Below, piece by piece: positions 38,701 through 53,100 of a stretch of 64,000 bases of DNA. Made by a program: the position numbers and the translations under genes. Source of the stretch: Pelargonium tetragonum. Its lineage: Eukaryota > Streptophyta > Magnoliopsida > Geraniales > Geraniaceae. The stretch's first letter is position 1. Each line of letters begins with the position of its first letter. The notes beneath the pieces are model-generated. The model saw only the letters and a list, made by a program, of their open reading frames with translations. It was not told the DNA's origin and made no database searches. The DNA lies in assembly GCA_036897445.1 (NCBI GenBank), contig JAYMTL010000070.1:1-64000 (forward strand), in the 5' to 3' direction.

Positions 38701-41200
38701 AACTTAATGAGGAACTCCGAATTTAGTTTCCCCTCCTTATATTGTGTACTCTCTCACAAAAAATTGAGTATTCTACTTGGCTATAACCAGCATTTGGAAC
38801 AGGGTACCTCCTGTCTCTTGTACAAAAGTGAGAATAAATATAGATAAAAAAATAAAGTAAGCAAAGTTCTATAAGTTAGTTACAAAGGGGTAAAAACTGA
38901 GATTTCCCCTTTAACTTACAAAGGCAGGCTTTTCTTTAATTTCTAAGATTAAGTGCTTTGTTACCCAGAGCTAAAATACGGAGATAAAAAGAGAACCTCT
39001 AGGATCCGTATGAAACCTGAGGAAGTAAATAACTTGGAGTCGCCGTTTTATGATTACAATGTAAACCCTATTTTTTTCTCAAAAAAGACTTTTAAAGGAT
39101 AACCCAGAGTATACTAGCCGCTGCGGTCTAAAGTTCAATTATATTGCTGAAAAGATTCTATATTCAAGATAAGGAATAAATTCACGTTTACTAGAAGGGC
39201 ACTTACTACTTATTAAGCTTTCATTTTTATAAATATGATCCGCGTATTGGGGTCCTGGGTAAGCCAGACCTCTATAGAGCGCAGTGTTAAGCTAAAAACT
39301 CAAGAGTATCACTCGAACTCGAAAGTTGCCTGTTTAATAACAAGGGATCCTAAATTGAGTTTCAGGTTCTGCAAAAATAGAGTAAATAATGACTAAACTA
39401 CTAGAGGATTGCATTACACGAAAACGAAATTGACTAACATATAAATCGGTGTATAGAATTCTTAAACTCATTTTAGTAGAAATCCAAACGACTTTGAGAG
39501 TTTTTTGTATTACAAGACTTCTAAAGCCGATGAATCCAGAGTGTTACTGTATTAAAGCTTAAAAAAAAGGACAAGGATTGTTGTATGGAGGGTCCTCCGG
39601 CAAGTTCCTTAACTAGAATAGTATATCTGCGGAAATCTTATAAGATTTAATAAATCTACCCCCTGACTTTTATAGGGGAGTACTGGGAACAAAGAACTCA
39701 AAACGTAAAATCTCTGCGAAGCGCTGTCTAGATAAAAGCTTCTTTATAAAGTAAAATAAGAGAGCTTCACTGCTATATTATATAGAAAGCTATTGAACAA
39801 ATCAAACTTCAAAGTAGGATTAAATCTCTTGCTGTGCCATAGAACTGCTTCTTTAAACCTTTAACAAGATCCTTTTTTCCTATTTACTTAACTAAAAAGA
39901 AAATCATCCTTTTCGTGACAGACTGCCAAATATTTTTGACTTAATAGCACCTGTTAGAAATCTCTATTAAACTAAATGTTACAAAATTACATTAAATTCA
40001 CTTGACTCCAAATTATTTGACATTCTTCAATCTAGGTATCCCTTGTAGATACAAATTAGCTTTGATACAGGAAAAATCCCTTATAAAAAAAATGCGAGCC
40101 ACTAAATTTCATACCTCAAAGTGCAAACAAGATTTATCTTACATAAGTTGACATGAACTCGCTGCCTTATAGTAGAATACACTTAAAATCCTATGCTTTC
40201 TGATGTATAAAAAGGAGGCTTTGTACAGTTTCAATAGCAAGAGACTTCTCATGGTTAATCCTACAGCTACTTTTTTGTAGAAATATGCGCTTTGGAACAT
40301 ATTTATATAGTAGGGCCTTCCTATGTATCATCATTTGGCTATTCCCCAATTTGAACTCTAGGGTTTGTTATGTAAGATATATAAAATATGGGTTGTATTC
40401 TATTTTCAGTTAGTTTTAGTGTATACTAATACTTTAGAGCTATATCATATAAGCTATAGGGCCCCGCCCAAAATACCTAGGAAACCCTCAAGGAGTTTCT
40501 TCTGGATTCTAGAAATAGAAAATATCTAATACCATATATTCAAAACTAAATCTAAGAAAGATGGAGACGCGTTTATTAGCTTAGGGGAGGTTAGAAAAGT
40601 TGTGCCTTGATTCGAAGCTTCTTCATATTACGCGGTCTTGCGATTGTATATATAGATTTTTGCTATCCGTTTCCATCTAATAATATAAATAAGACGCTAC
40701 CTATACTATAGCACACGCGCTTTAAGAAAGACTAGTAAAAGTACTTACACTTAATAGATCCAGTGCAAGAGACAAAGAGTAGTAACGCAAAAAGATAATA
40801 AGATATAGGGAGCTCCGCCGGGGCTTTCGGCTTTACCACTTTTCTGAACAGTAACTCATTTTTGGCTTCAAAAGACTACTCCAGTGACCGAGTATAAAAA
40901 AGTTCCATAACCTTTCTTAAAACCCAAGTATTTTAAAGTGGAATTTCTTTATTTTCTGCTTTTTACTAAGTAAGAAAGAGTAGTTTTAAGCTTGATTTTA
41001 GTTTTTTAGAGGCCCGCTAATGTAGGATCAAGTTCATAAGGTAACAAAGCTTTAAATTCCAAAAACTCCTTTACTACTACGAAAACTTATAAGGGAGACT
41101 TGTCAATTTCGAAGTAACTCTACTAAAAAACTCTTGACTAAAAAGCGCTAAAGGAAATGGAAGGGTGTCCTGTATCTTACATTTGAAATATTTAATAAAG
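35711..41200. other. Non-coding AT-rich stretch
   Basis: No gene seen. Landmarks are GTATAATACT at 37219-37228 and an (AT)8 tract at 37590-37605. The reverse frame at 37203-37400 has no recognisable motif. Confidence 0.6.
37590..37605. repeat. (AT)8 microsatellite
   Basis: Eight uninterrupted AT units, flanked by pyrimidine-rich sequence. Shorter TA runs occur at 9401-9410 and 57871-57882. Confidence 0.9.
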
Positions 41201-44200
41201 AGAACTACTAAACTAAGGATTCTTTCCAAGGCATTCGCTCTAACTTTACCCTTTTCTTCTATATTTTTACCTAAAGCCGGGGCGAGGGGCACCTTTTATA
41301 ACCAAGAATTAGGATAAGGCGCAGAGCAATCGATAAGAATCGCACTAAATCCTCCAGAGCAATCCAGCTACTCTATTTATATAATTATAACAAGCGGATC
41401 TCAGCACTCGACTCGCATATCTGCTATATATATAGAAGGAATCCTTATATCTCAACTACAAATTGTTTTGTCTGAAAGTGAAGAAAATTTTATATAAAAA
41501 ACCAGGTATATATCCCATAAAAATTTTTGTAATGCGTAAAATTTATCCAAGGTTTATATAGATTCTATAATATACCGTTAGTTATGCATCTTTCTTATTT
41601 CTTGATCATGTTTTATCTTCTAAGAGTTCTGCCTCGTTCAGGGGAATCCCAAGAAAAGAGTAGCCGTAGATAGTAAAAAGCACCCTTGAGACTTGCATGA
41701 AAGAATACTAATTAAGTCTTTTCTAAAGTTTAAAAACAAGCTTACAGCCTATAAAAAACACTTTAAATACTCAGCCAGCTTAAGAAACTCCCCCACGACC
41801 CCTTAGAGCTCCGAAAAATTTAGAGTAAAATCCTTAAAAATGAATTTAAAAAGGTAGGGCTTCTTTTATTCCTAATATTATAATGTACGCAGTTCTCGAA
41901 GCTTCTACCCAAAACAAGTCGTATACTATGCGCTATTTTTATTTGGCTAATTGTTATCCTGTAAATTAATTTCCTATAAAACCCCTTTTTACAGGTTACT
42001 TAATTACTATCTTTAGCTTCTGACTAAAACTAGAATGTTTTTCTACTTAAAATGTGAACAATATCTAAAGAACATACCTACTCACGATACTCGACTAGCT
42101 TTAACTTTTTGATATCGAATGAACAAGCTTAGCTCTTTATTAATCCTCTCAAAAATTTGGTGTGATAAGACTTTTAAAACAATACCACAACTTTTTCTCT
42201 TTAAGATCTCGGAGAGACCCTTAGGATTGAAGAAATTGCGCTAATTAATTCTCTAGGCCACTGAATGGCTACGGAATTCAGGCAGAACAGGACTCCTTTT
42301 TAGGGAATCCCGGGACCCCCACACTCTTTTTAACAACCTGGATTTTCCTTATATCTGCAATATATCTATTGAAGCCCGAAGAAAGCGCGTTATTAATATA
42401 AATCTTAAGTAGAAGGGGCGCTTTACCCCCAGGTTTAGGGGGAGCCGGTTTTGGTCAGTTATTTTTTAATAAATGGAAGGTGATTCTAAAAAGATTTGAA
42501 ATCGCACGTTAAATGTGAAATGTGTGGGATTCCGTAATTCAGGGTTTTTGGGCTCATCAGGTACCCGGGTTAGATACTTACTTCCAGAAATAAAGAAATA
42601 TATCGTACTAGACCCATGTTAAAGGAAAGTTTTTTTAGCAAACATAAACAAAATTGAATTATAACATCACTTCTACTAGATACCAACAGAGGCTAAAACC
42701 AAACATCCACGAATTACTACATTGCTTTTTTCGAACGCTTACTTTTGATTTGGATCCAGACCAACGGTAAATCCTGTTATACTTATTACCTAAAAAGTCT
42801 TGTTTGGAAAGAAAAAGACTTGTTCTGAGCCCTATTTAAGTTAACCTTAGTAGTAAGAAAAAGGGGATCAGGAGCTGTAACCTATTACTTAGCAGGGAGC
42901 TTTATGCTTATAGTTGCTGTTGTATAAAACAAGTATCTAATTATCTTTCTTTTTTTTTGGAGGACTTCTGCATGTTGAACTTAAACTTTTTATTACCTTA
43001 ACTCTTATAAAAAATCTTGTCCATAACATAAATAGAGGCACTGGAAACAGTTTCTTAAAAAAAGGTAGGACAGAGTTTGACTAAAAAAACTTAGCGAGTA
43101 TCCCTTATCCTAGAAATAACTTGGGGACTCGCTAGCTGCTTTAGCTTAACAGGTTACTGATTTAAAGAGATGTAGATCCTTTGTTTTTATGATACGTCAA
43201 ACTTAAGTCTTGCCTATACCTAGAAAGTCAAGCAAGTTATATACTAAAAAGTCTATAATATTTCCTAGAGAAAAAGGAAGCCATAAACATAAAGATCTCT
43301 TTTTTACAAATTCTGCTTTTTTTACGGATTTAAAGCCCTAGAAAAGCAAAAAAAAACATTAACATTAAAAGTTTATCAACTACAACCCTTTCTCAAAACG
43401 CTCAGAAACCTTTTATTAATGATTAATGAAAACCGAAGTACTCTCCTGAGTTGGGTACATTTCGTGGATTTAGTGTGCCTTTTTAAGTATTAGAATAGCA
43501 TCCAGGAAAGCCTTTTAATAAGAGATGCCTTATCTTATATTGCTGACACTCTAGATTCTCTAGGGATTCCTTTCTACTATATAAGCAAGTAGTGGTTAAA
43601 AATATTAACCTTCTTTAGCCCAAGTCCCGAAAAGTCAATTTTAGTAATATGCTATAATAACATAGATGCTTGCCCGAGTCCGGGTAGTTAAAGTTTTCTT
43701 TGTATAAGCCATAGTTTAAAGAGGCTTTAAGAAACAAATTAATTTCAGTACATTCCTTTAACTAGGAGAGATTTGACTTATTATATATAAAGCTTCCCGA
43801 TCCTTGGAAAATAATTTCTATTTTTTTATTTAGAATTTGTAAGATCAAGTTCAGTGTAGGATAGGAGAAAGTATAAAGAAACTCAAATCAGGGGTGCTCT
43901 ACTCCTTATTAAAATTGACTAGCAAGAGAGTGTTAGTTTTCTAAGTTGCTCACTGAATGACAGAGATTTGAATTCTACGTAGGATACAAAGAATTAAATA
44001 AAATTCACCAATGACTGAATTCAGTAATTAACTAAAAGGATCCCTAGGATTAGGTATTAGAAAAAAAGAAAGGCGTCACGAACGGCTTATAATCCTGAAA
44101 GAAGGGGCGACTTCGTACCTACTTGGATATCCTTTTCGTTTATACAAGACAATATAACTCAGATATTTCTAGACAAGAATCTATTAGGATTAGAAGCTGA

Positions 44201-46369
44201 TCCCTCTTTTTATTCATAATCCTTTCCGGGTTAGCGAGAGGGTTGGTTAAACAAGCTAGGGGGAGATTCCCTTTTATTTTATTAAATTTCATAGACGGAG
44301 AAGAATCCCATAAGTACACTTAGGAATAGATTAATCCCGCTCTCTAAATGCAGTGTGTGAATAAAAGATTCTACCTTTGTAGCAATCCACTAGTTAATAA
44401 GAGATCTCAACAACCTTGTGTTATACTTTTCTATGGGAATCCCGCAAATCATAAGTACTATGCAAATCCGCGGGGTTAGAGTTGCATTTTCTTCGGCAAT
44501 TTTTTGGAGAATGTTAAAGTGAAATATGCAATAAAGAAAAAGTATGTTGTAAGAATTAAGATTAATTCCCTTTAAGGGCACCCATAACGGGCCCTCTTTC
44601 TCATGCTAAACACTTTAGTTAATACCAGTAAATCAAGTCTCTCTTAGAAAGAAAAAGTCCTGAAACAGGGTTTTAGATTTTGTATTATTAGGATTTTTGA
44701 GGAAGAAGTTTAAATAAAGTAACTTAAAAACGAGAAACTTTATAGGCCCTTGGTAGGGCAGCCCTTTTTCATTCGTTAATTTAGTGTTTGAATTCTAAAA
44801 GTTCAATAAACTCGGATTCGCTTGCTATAAACTTTCGCTTAATCTACTTATGAGACACACACCACCTCCTTGTGGGCTGGTGTTCTTACCTTGACATAGA
44901 AGGCCCCTTCTTAAAGTAAAGAGAATTTCTCTCTTGATATAGGGGTTCATTTAAACCCTCGACTCCTAGTTCATTTTATTTGTTTCGTAAAAACTCTTAA
45001 AAAAAGTGCCGAGAGTGTTATTCCTTAAAATCAGTATAAACCCGCGGAATATAGGGACTTGACGATAATTTAAGAAGAAAACGGATTCGCTTAGTATATT
45101 CGAGCGGAAAACCCTTTCTTTTTTTACGTGTTTGTACTTTTTTTTAGTCAAATCTGGGTTGTGGACAATTTCCAATTTAAAGGGAGAGCAAAAAAAATAG
45201 AATTAGTGTTAAAGCTTTTTTAGGTATCCAGGGTTAGAAATATGAAAGAGTCTAAATTCACTATTTATGGACCCTGCTTGCACTATAATTTTGACTGTTA
45301 GATATCCATCTTTTATAGAGTTCCCGTCAGTTGTATTAGAATTCACTAATGGAGGAAATGACAAAGCCTTTTTTTTAAGGGCGGAACTCAAATCCTACTT
45401 GTGTTTACTTGCCAATACTACTGCTATATACTCTATTTTGAGCTCTGGTGTGTTATGTGGTTACTTATTTATAAATGGGTTGAATAGTCTGAGATTTGCA
45501 AATTATAAGATAATTAAGAACTTTTAGAAACTTTTTTTAACATTAGGATTAGTAAGATATACTTCACAAGGCACTGTCAAGAATAATAAGAATTTAATAT
45601 AGCTAAAAGGTAAAGCCCAGGAGCGGCGTGTTCCTATAACACTGAGGACAGTATGATATATAGTTTAGAATATGGGCATTCATTTTTTCGTTTTATAGTT
45701 TATAAAATTTCAATAAGGATATAAGAAAGATCCTTTATATGAATTATTTATCTTAAGATCTTTGGTTTAGTTTTTGTCACTTGAATCTTATCTGGGTATT
45801 TTACCCGAGCTATAACTCCTTCTTTATCCGTTTATTACTGCGTTCTTTAAACTTTAAAGGGATTCCTTTTTAGTAGGGTCCTTTTTCTTTAGCCGAAGTT
45901 CTCTATTGAAACCTAAAATGATACTAGATTCGAACTTATGCATTCTTATTATCTTATTATAAAAATAGAAATTGAATTTAAAATGGGTTAAGTATTGGCA
46001 AAAGATAGAGGGTGCTATAATGGATAGATAAGAAGAACGCGGGAAAGAAGAAAAAGGAATTTCTTCTATATAAGCAGCTGACTATAAAGAATTTTCTTTA
46101 CCGTAATTAAGGAGAGTTTAATTACAGGTAGTAGAATCAAATTTTACTAAAAATTCTTAGGGAATTTAGTGTTTACCTGACGGGGTCCGTATAAGTATAG
46201 GAGTATAAGCATGAGAATGCTCCTTTTGAATAACAAGACGTATAGAAGTCCAAGTTTGTACTATATCCCTTACATTAACCTATCATCTAACAAAATTCTA
46301 TAAAAAGGCGCCTCTTCTTATGGGCTTTACTTGTCGGAAGAAGGTTTATTTCCTATCGAAGCTATCCTC
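41201..46369. other. Non-coding AT-rich stretch
   Basis: No gene seen. GGAATCCC occurs at 41643-41650, 42304-42311 and 44436-44443, and GGGATTCC at 42526-42533, 43563-43570 and 45859-45866, the densest cluster of these words. The overlapping frames near 44966-45527 are on opposite strands and have no recognisable domain. Confidence 0.6.
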
Positions 46370-46470
46370 TAAAGTTTGACAAACTAGGAGCTAATCTATT
46401 CACACAACGCTATTGAGTGAGCAGAGAAAGCTAAAATCAAGTACAAGAAAAAGTTCAAAGATCCGTTAAT
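46370..46470 (+). repeat. Family B relic
   Basis: AGCAGAGAAAGC (46420-46431) is shared exactly with 26142-26153. The flanking words (an AAACTAGGAGCTAAT segment upstream, and AAAATCAAGTACAAGAAAAAG downstream) resemble those around 24890-24945 and 60975-61020. The segment has a Lys-rich reading. The family is unassigned and the copy broken. Confidence 0.4.
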
Positions 46471-49400
46471 AAAGAAATTTTAATAGTTTAGATTGCACTA
46501 GTAGAGGGCTTTGGTTTATGCTTGCTAGGAGAAAGATACTCCCATGAATTAAAGCCCGGGTTTAGGGGAATCAAAACCCGCAATCGGAAATTCCCTTAGA
46601 AAGTCTTACCCCTAGATTAGTACGAATCGCTTTAGAATTCTCTATTATTTTTCTGTATAATAAAATTCCAGAATCTTTTAGGATTTTTTTTATATAGGGT
46701 AGCCTAAACGGAATTATGAAACTTTGATATTGACTATGAGAGTTCCTTTTGAAAATTTGTGTTAGTCTACATTTCTCTAGTTTTTACAGGGGACTACCTT
46801 GCTTACTGTAACTCGTGAGTATCTATAAACCACATCAAAGTCAGCTTCTGCTTCTTAACCAAATTTCTTTTTCAGGAGTAGAGCGCATAGATTTCTTATA
46901 GGCGCAGAGTTTTTAGTAAATAAGGGTAGGTAGAGCTTAGTCTAGAGTAATGATTACTTAGAAATCTTTACATTTTTATTAAAAACTTTTTAATGTTTAG
47001 TTTAATAGGGTAAAAAGGAAAGGGCGGTTACTAGGATTTTAGAAGGCATCCTAGATTAAAGGGTGGTTCTTTCTGGTAAAAGCCCTGTATTAGCCCTCGC
47101 TTTTGTATGTGACAACAATTTTTTTTATAAGAAAAAACTTGGAAAAAGTGTTCACAGTTTTAGTATTAGCTCCCAACTGTATTTCGGTACCGGGTCTCCC
47201 CTCTAAATTAATTTAAGCAAAATGAAGGCATATACACGTATACATTTTGGATCTTATTGCCTTAGTAAATTATCCCAAGTTACTCCCAAAGGAGCAGCCG
47301 GATCCTGTCGACTTTTCAAGGAACCCCGTTTAACTACTAAAAATCCCAGCAAAATCTTTTTTGGTTGAATCTGCGCAACTAAAAAATCTGTGTTTACCTG
47401 ACCTCTCGGTACTAGAATACAGGATTTATAACTTCTTTCTGGAAATTCTTTTTAATACTTTAAGCCGAGCTTTAAACCCAAATCTGATTTTTTATATATA
47501 ATATAAGTATATCTTTTACTACAAAAAAAGATATATCAGCAAGGTTCTGATTAAATATTTTTTATTACTTGAAATACTGCGTATCCTCCTCTGGAAAATC
47601 TCTAAAGTCTGCTCTTAAGTCTACAACAACTCGGGAAACCTATTCTAGAAAAAAGGGACAACTCTTAGTCATAGAATAGCTTGACTTAGTAATAAAGCAC
47701 TTAAACCAACATATATACCCCCCTCGGCGAAAAGCACTGTCCCAAGCGAGACTTACTTCAAAAGAATTGGTATATACACAGGGTAGATATTTATTAGTAT
47801 AACATATGCAACGCCCCTACTTTCTAGAATGTAAGGACCTAGTATAATACTCCGCCTTTTAGCTTGTTTTTATAGGGAGCCCGCGTAAAAGGAGACCTCT
47901 CTCCAATTTTACATATGAGATTCTTTTGGGTTTAAATACTACCGAAAATAAAGATTCTGCTACTTTTAAAGTTAAAGTGGAATTCATAACAAGGGAACAC
48001 TACTTGAACCCGTGGTTTTTCAGTCTGAAGCTAAAAGATTTAACAGATAATTGCAGGGTCTCAAGTTGATAGCTAAAATTCCTGCATAAACGTATAGGTC
48101 TGTTCAAATGTGGATTCCCTAAAAGCCCCTTAATCTCACTTCGAGGCCTCTTCTACTGCGTATAATAGATTCCATTCAATCAATATTATTCCTTAAACTT
48201 CTGGAAACTCACCCACCACTTAAGGGAATTCTTTAACTTCAGTCTAGCTAGAATAAGGAAATAGACTTCCCTACAAGTTTAAAAATACCCAGCCCGTTGA
48301 GGAACCTCTTCAGTACAGGATAATTAATAGAAAAATCACAGCTTCCCCTAAATTTATATCTTTACTTATGCTTTAGAGCTTCCATAAAAGGAATACCAAA
48401 TAGGCAGACCTACTAACTCGAAGCCCTCTTTGTATTTAATTATTTAAGAGTTCTGTAAAAGCATATTTTGGAAGGAGTAGACTAAGCACGAAACTTAATT
48501 ATATATCCTTTTCTTTTAGGGTTTCTAGAAACAAATGGCAAAGGGAAAGACTTTATATTATCATATTATAGTAGAGTACTTACATAAAAAACCCTCTCCT
48601 CAGAAAACTAGTAAACCAAGCACTCTCATTTTTGACTTTATACTGATAACCCTCTTTGTACAGAACAAACCCGGGAAAGTACGATCCTATCGAGATAAAA
48701 AGTTTAGAAGATAACCCGTTGTAAACTAAAGAATTAAGAACCTATCTATCTGTGGAGGGTCAAAGGGGGACCTACTGACTGCACTCTTTTGCCAGTCCTC
48801 GGGATTTCCTTGCGAGAATACTAGTAAAGTAAATATTCTTTTATTAAACTTAACGAGATTCTCTGGGTTCTATAAAAAGCGGTTTCCTTTGATCTTGATA
48901 AAATTTGGGTACTTAGAATCAGCCCTTGCTTTAACTCGAAAACTCTATACCTCGAGAATCCTACAGGAATTAAGTCTGCCCTTTTTAGTTCGTGGAAGAA
49001 GCCTTAAAATTTTCTTAAATAGGGGCAGCGAGGCTACAAAGTGTTGTAATTCTTATTTATTTCTTTTTCGAGCAGGAACCGCTATTTACTAATTAGAGAC
49101 TTCCCTTTTTATTTCCTTGAATATATTCTTGTTATTAGGAACTGGTTAAGCCATTAAACAACTAAAAACCTTACTTAACTTACGGGGGTACCCGAGACTT
49201 TATCGTTAACAAACAGTCTAAAAAGCTATCAGGAAACATAGAGTCATTTTCATTGCTAAATTCTGAGTATAATACTAGAGCTTTCCTTTTGTAGATATAC
49301 GTAAGGGAACCTCGGATTTCTCTTAATTTGTAGGGAACCTCTGAAGTCTCGTATTTAATGCATGGATCCCCTTTTTAGGAGGCCAGTCTTCCCTATTAAA

Positions 49401-50099
49401 GCTTACAAGGATAAATATGCAGCTCTTTACTATAGGATATTCGGTTTCATCCTTATTCCTTTAGCAAGTCATTTTTAAACTATGCAAGACGTCTCTGAAA
49501 AAACTTTTAATTATTAAGATATCTGTATACGTTTCAAGGGTACCCGTCAAAAGCAGAGCTTTAGTTACCATAACATAGAGCAGTTATTTTTCTTGTTAAT
49601 CTAATAGAATTCATTTTTTAAATAAAAAGAGGGCTATCTCCGTGGGTGCTATAAGGATAAAAGAGGATTACTAAAGGACTGAAACGAAAAGAAGAATCTA
49701 ACTTTGTTAAAAAGGGAAAGAATTGGAAATTAAGGCCAGTATACCACAAATTTACGTTCAAAAGAGGAGGAGTTTGATTTTTAGAAGAATATTTATAAAG
49801 ATTATACCTCGGATATTTAAGGGAGAAAGAAAGGGCTAAATACTTAAAACTTACTGAACTAAAAGGAGTTCCAGTTTTTATTCAGAAACTTTCGAATTTA
49901 ATTAGGTATACAATTACAACTAAAGATATGCCCAATTCTTTAGGGTACTCTTTTAAAGTTGAAGTTGCGGTTCTTTTTAGAAGGGTTTTTTTGGGGTCTT
50001 TTTTTAGTTTTAGTATAAAAGAGAATTACTGGTAGTTTACCTTTTTTTTTTGAAATAAGGCTTTGTTGCGTAGAGTAGAGGAGTTTTGACTTTGTGCTC
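46471..50099. other. Non-coding AT-rich stretch
   Basis: No gene seen. GTATAATACT occurs at 47842-47851 and 49267-49276. GGGAACCTC appears twice about 25 bases apart near 49310 and 49335. The plus frame at 48889-49092 has no recognisable motif. Confidence 0.6.
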
Positions 50100-50145
50100 A
50101 TTTCAGGGTTCCCATTCTCGATAAGACTCCGGGGAGTTAAAGCTA
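50100..50145 (+). repeat. Family C relic
   Basis: TTTCAGGGTTCCCATTCTCG then ATAAGACTCCGGGGAGTTAA aligns with 34818-34860, with mostly transition differences. A 70-codon frame runs through it on the minus strand (49940-50152) and is Lys-rich at its end, but it has no motif and probably reflects the repeat. Confidence 0.4.
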
Positions 50146-53100
50146 AAGGCAATCCGTTTTCAGTAAAGAGACCCAGAACCTCCCCAAACTTTGAGGTTAA
50201 TTCCCTCAGCTACTCAAAGTTCTTAATTAAAACAACGTAACGTTATAATTATAATAAATGTTGTATAAAAAGGACGCGTTAATTTAAAATAACTTTTATA
50301 TAACAAAATACTCGAATCTTATAGCGGCACGCGGGTATACCTAGGATTTCCTGGTGTCAAAATTTGCGTATAATACTGAAATCTATTTTGGAAAATTTAC
50401 CTTATTAATTTAATTACAACTTAATTTCGATTTATACACTAGACACACAAGTATATTGGAATAACTTACTCTCAACTTTTTGTAATTAATAACCTTTCCA
50501 ATTCCAAGTACTTAGAAGACATGACAAAGAAATCCCAATATCCGGCATTCTATAAAATAGCCGGGGTAATTTTAGTTATTAGATCTATGCTTTTCCGGTT
50601 CTGCGAACTAGGGCAGGTGTCTAGACTGAACTTAATTTACCAATCAATAAACTTCAAGTCCTAAGCTTGCGCTGGCTTTATATGTAAAGCTTTTTAACAC
50701 AACTCTTATAATAAAATAAAGGAGAACAAACTCTTTTTTCTTGTAAAGATATAAAAGAAATTCTTATTTAAAGAAGATTTATAATATACTAGGATTCCCT
50801 TCTCACAGGGTACGCAGGCACTCTTCTCTTCTATAACCGGTAGAATGACGAACTACTTCCTAGGATTTCTTTTTTTAAGAAAAAGAAATCCCTTTCTCAA
50901 ACGAGTTGCAGTAACACGCGAGACTTACACGACGTCTTCAAATTGCCTTAGAAACCTTTTTACCCCCTACCAAAGTGTTTACTTAAATGTCACTAAAGTC
51001 CAATAAAAACCAAATCTAAATATCCCGGGGATCTTTCATTGATAGCAGAGCTCCTTTTCGTAAGTTTTCTCATCAAAAAGTTCGAGTTTTAGAGTCTTTG
51101 GAATTCTACGCCTAGCTAGAAGAACCCTTGCTGCTCTTAAGGGAAGTATTCCTTAGTATTTAGGTCAACTTCTTTAGAAGTAGTAGAAGCTTGCAATGCT
51201 ATAAGTCTCTCTTTTGGTGCCCCATAGCGAATCTTTTTATAATGTTATTTTTTATCAGAACTATCCGTCCATAAGAAAGAATTCATGCCCCCTTTGAGAC
51301 TGACATAGGGTCTTATGAACTTACAGGAAAAATAACAAAGAGTGACATGTATCCGGGTTTAGAAAGACCTTTAAATGATAAAATATAATGAATAATAAAA
51401 AAACGAGAAGCCCCCTGTATCTTGAAAAACCCAACGTAATAGCCAGATGGGTACTAACTAAATTACCCTTAAAGTATATGCACTTCTCCGCCATTTGAAA
51501 TCTTTATTCTAGAGGAGCGCTCCGAGGTTTTTTTACAAGTTAAATACGAGATTTGGCTTTTTGTTCAGATTGATTTTTAAAAGTTTCCTAGACCCCTATA
51601 AAGACTCTATTACACTTATCTCAATCTTAAACTTTAATTTAGATGTTCCTAGAGATTTGTCTCTTCGAAACCAGGCTATAAGCTAATTCTTTGCCAAACC
51701 CCTGTGAGAAAGTCTTATGAAAGAGTCTAAAAGTGGCACCAGCGCTGCAGGTACCATTATGTCGGGATATCAAAAACCTCGAAAGCGTTTTTATTAATTA
51801 GATATGTCTTATAGTGGGCAAGTGAAAGAAAGCTTAGTAATTGAAAAGTAGGATTCTCGGAGCAGTGTACTTTATGAATAGGGCTCGTAAAAATGTCCCA
51901 TTAAAGACTCTTAGGCTGGAAAGTAATCCTAGTTTACTATTCGAGGGAACCCCAAAAAATTCAGATAGTTTCTAATATCTTACAAATGTAACTGCATAAT
52001 TTAAGTATGAGCTTCATTCGGGAGTACAAGGAATCTCCCTTTAACTTACACCACTTTTTTCTGGAAAAAGGAACCTTATTTAGTACATAAAAGCTCCGTG
52101 AACCCTTACCTCTATGTCCTTAAAATCTTTAATTCTAATATACTCGACAGATCTAAGTAGATACTTATAAGATGGATTGGAAAACTCTAGTATAGTGAGG
52201 AATCCCTTACTAATTTGGCAGCTAAAACTAAAATTCCTATACAAAAAAGTTAAAGTCTACATGGAAAAAGTCTTGGGTTGTACGTTGATAAGCTCTAATA
52301 AAGTAGAACCAGACTTTGGTAATAACTAAGAATAGTTTACTGTATGAATAAAAACTTTATAGGACCTCTTGGTTTTGCTCTTCTATTTAATTAAAAAAGA
52401 GTCATCTGGGAAGGAAGACTAAAGAATAAAATGAAAATTTCCTGGATTTAGAATACTTTGGTTTATAGCTAGCTGGTTTTAAGAAATTGAACCCTGTTTG
52501 TGTAAAGATAAACGCTTTCTTTAACTAATGTTTTTAACTGTACTACTGGAGAACCCCCTAAATCTTTTTAATTCTTTTTATTGAGAGCAAAAAAGCTCTA
52601 AGTCTAAACTTTTTGTATCTTTATACAAAGAGAGGCCCTTACTTAAGTTTAAGCAGGGTGAAATATAACCTATGCATAGTTAATTGGAACAGTCTAGTTA
52701 CCTTTTATTAAAGCTTCCTAAAGTCAAGGAGGGTTTTCCTTATATGAGTAAATCTCTCCCCAAGTTCCACTAGAAAGATTATTAAGTTTTTGTAGATCAA
52801 CTGAGAAATCCTTGGATGAAGCAAAAAATTGAGTTCAACTCCTAACTGGATTACTAATCACTTAAATAGAATTTATTAACTAGCCTTTTTTTATTGCGCG
52901 AATGGTAGAAAGAGTACCTAATTGAGCAGCAGTAGGGTAAGTTTAGAAGAAAGTAGAGGGTTTCAGTCGTTTCATCACAAGGGAGTTAGCCTAAGTTAAT
53001 ATGCCAAAAAGGATTCCTACGAAATTAGTCTTGATTTACTTAATAATGTAAAAAGGTTGCAGAGAACTTCTAGAGCATAAGGTTCCTATAAAATTTTAAG

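Noticed and set aside
44856-44883. GC-richer stem ACACCA...TGGTGT as a terminator or RNA element
   Set aside because: Only about six pairs, with no U-tract and no gene nearby.
45209-45527. Overlapping frames on both strands as a gene pair
   Set aside because: Mirror-image frames of 60 and 86 codons over the same bases, without domains or matching context.
45922-45940. Reverse-strand GTTCGAATC as a tRNA B box
   Set aside because: No A box at suitable distance and no foldable arms around it.
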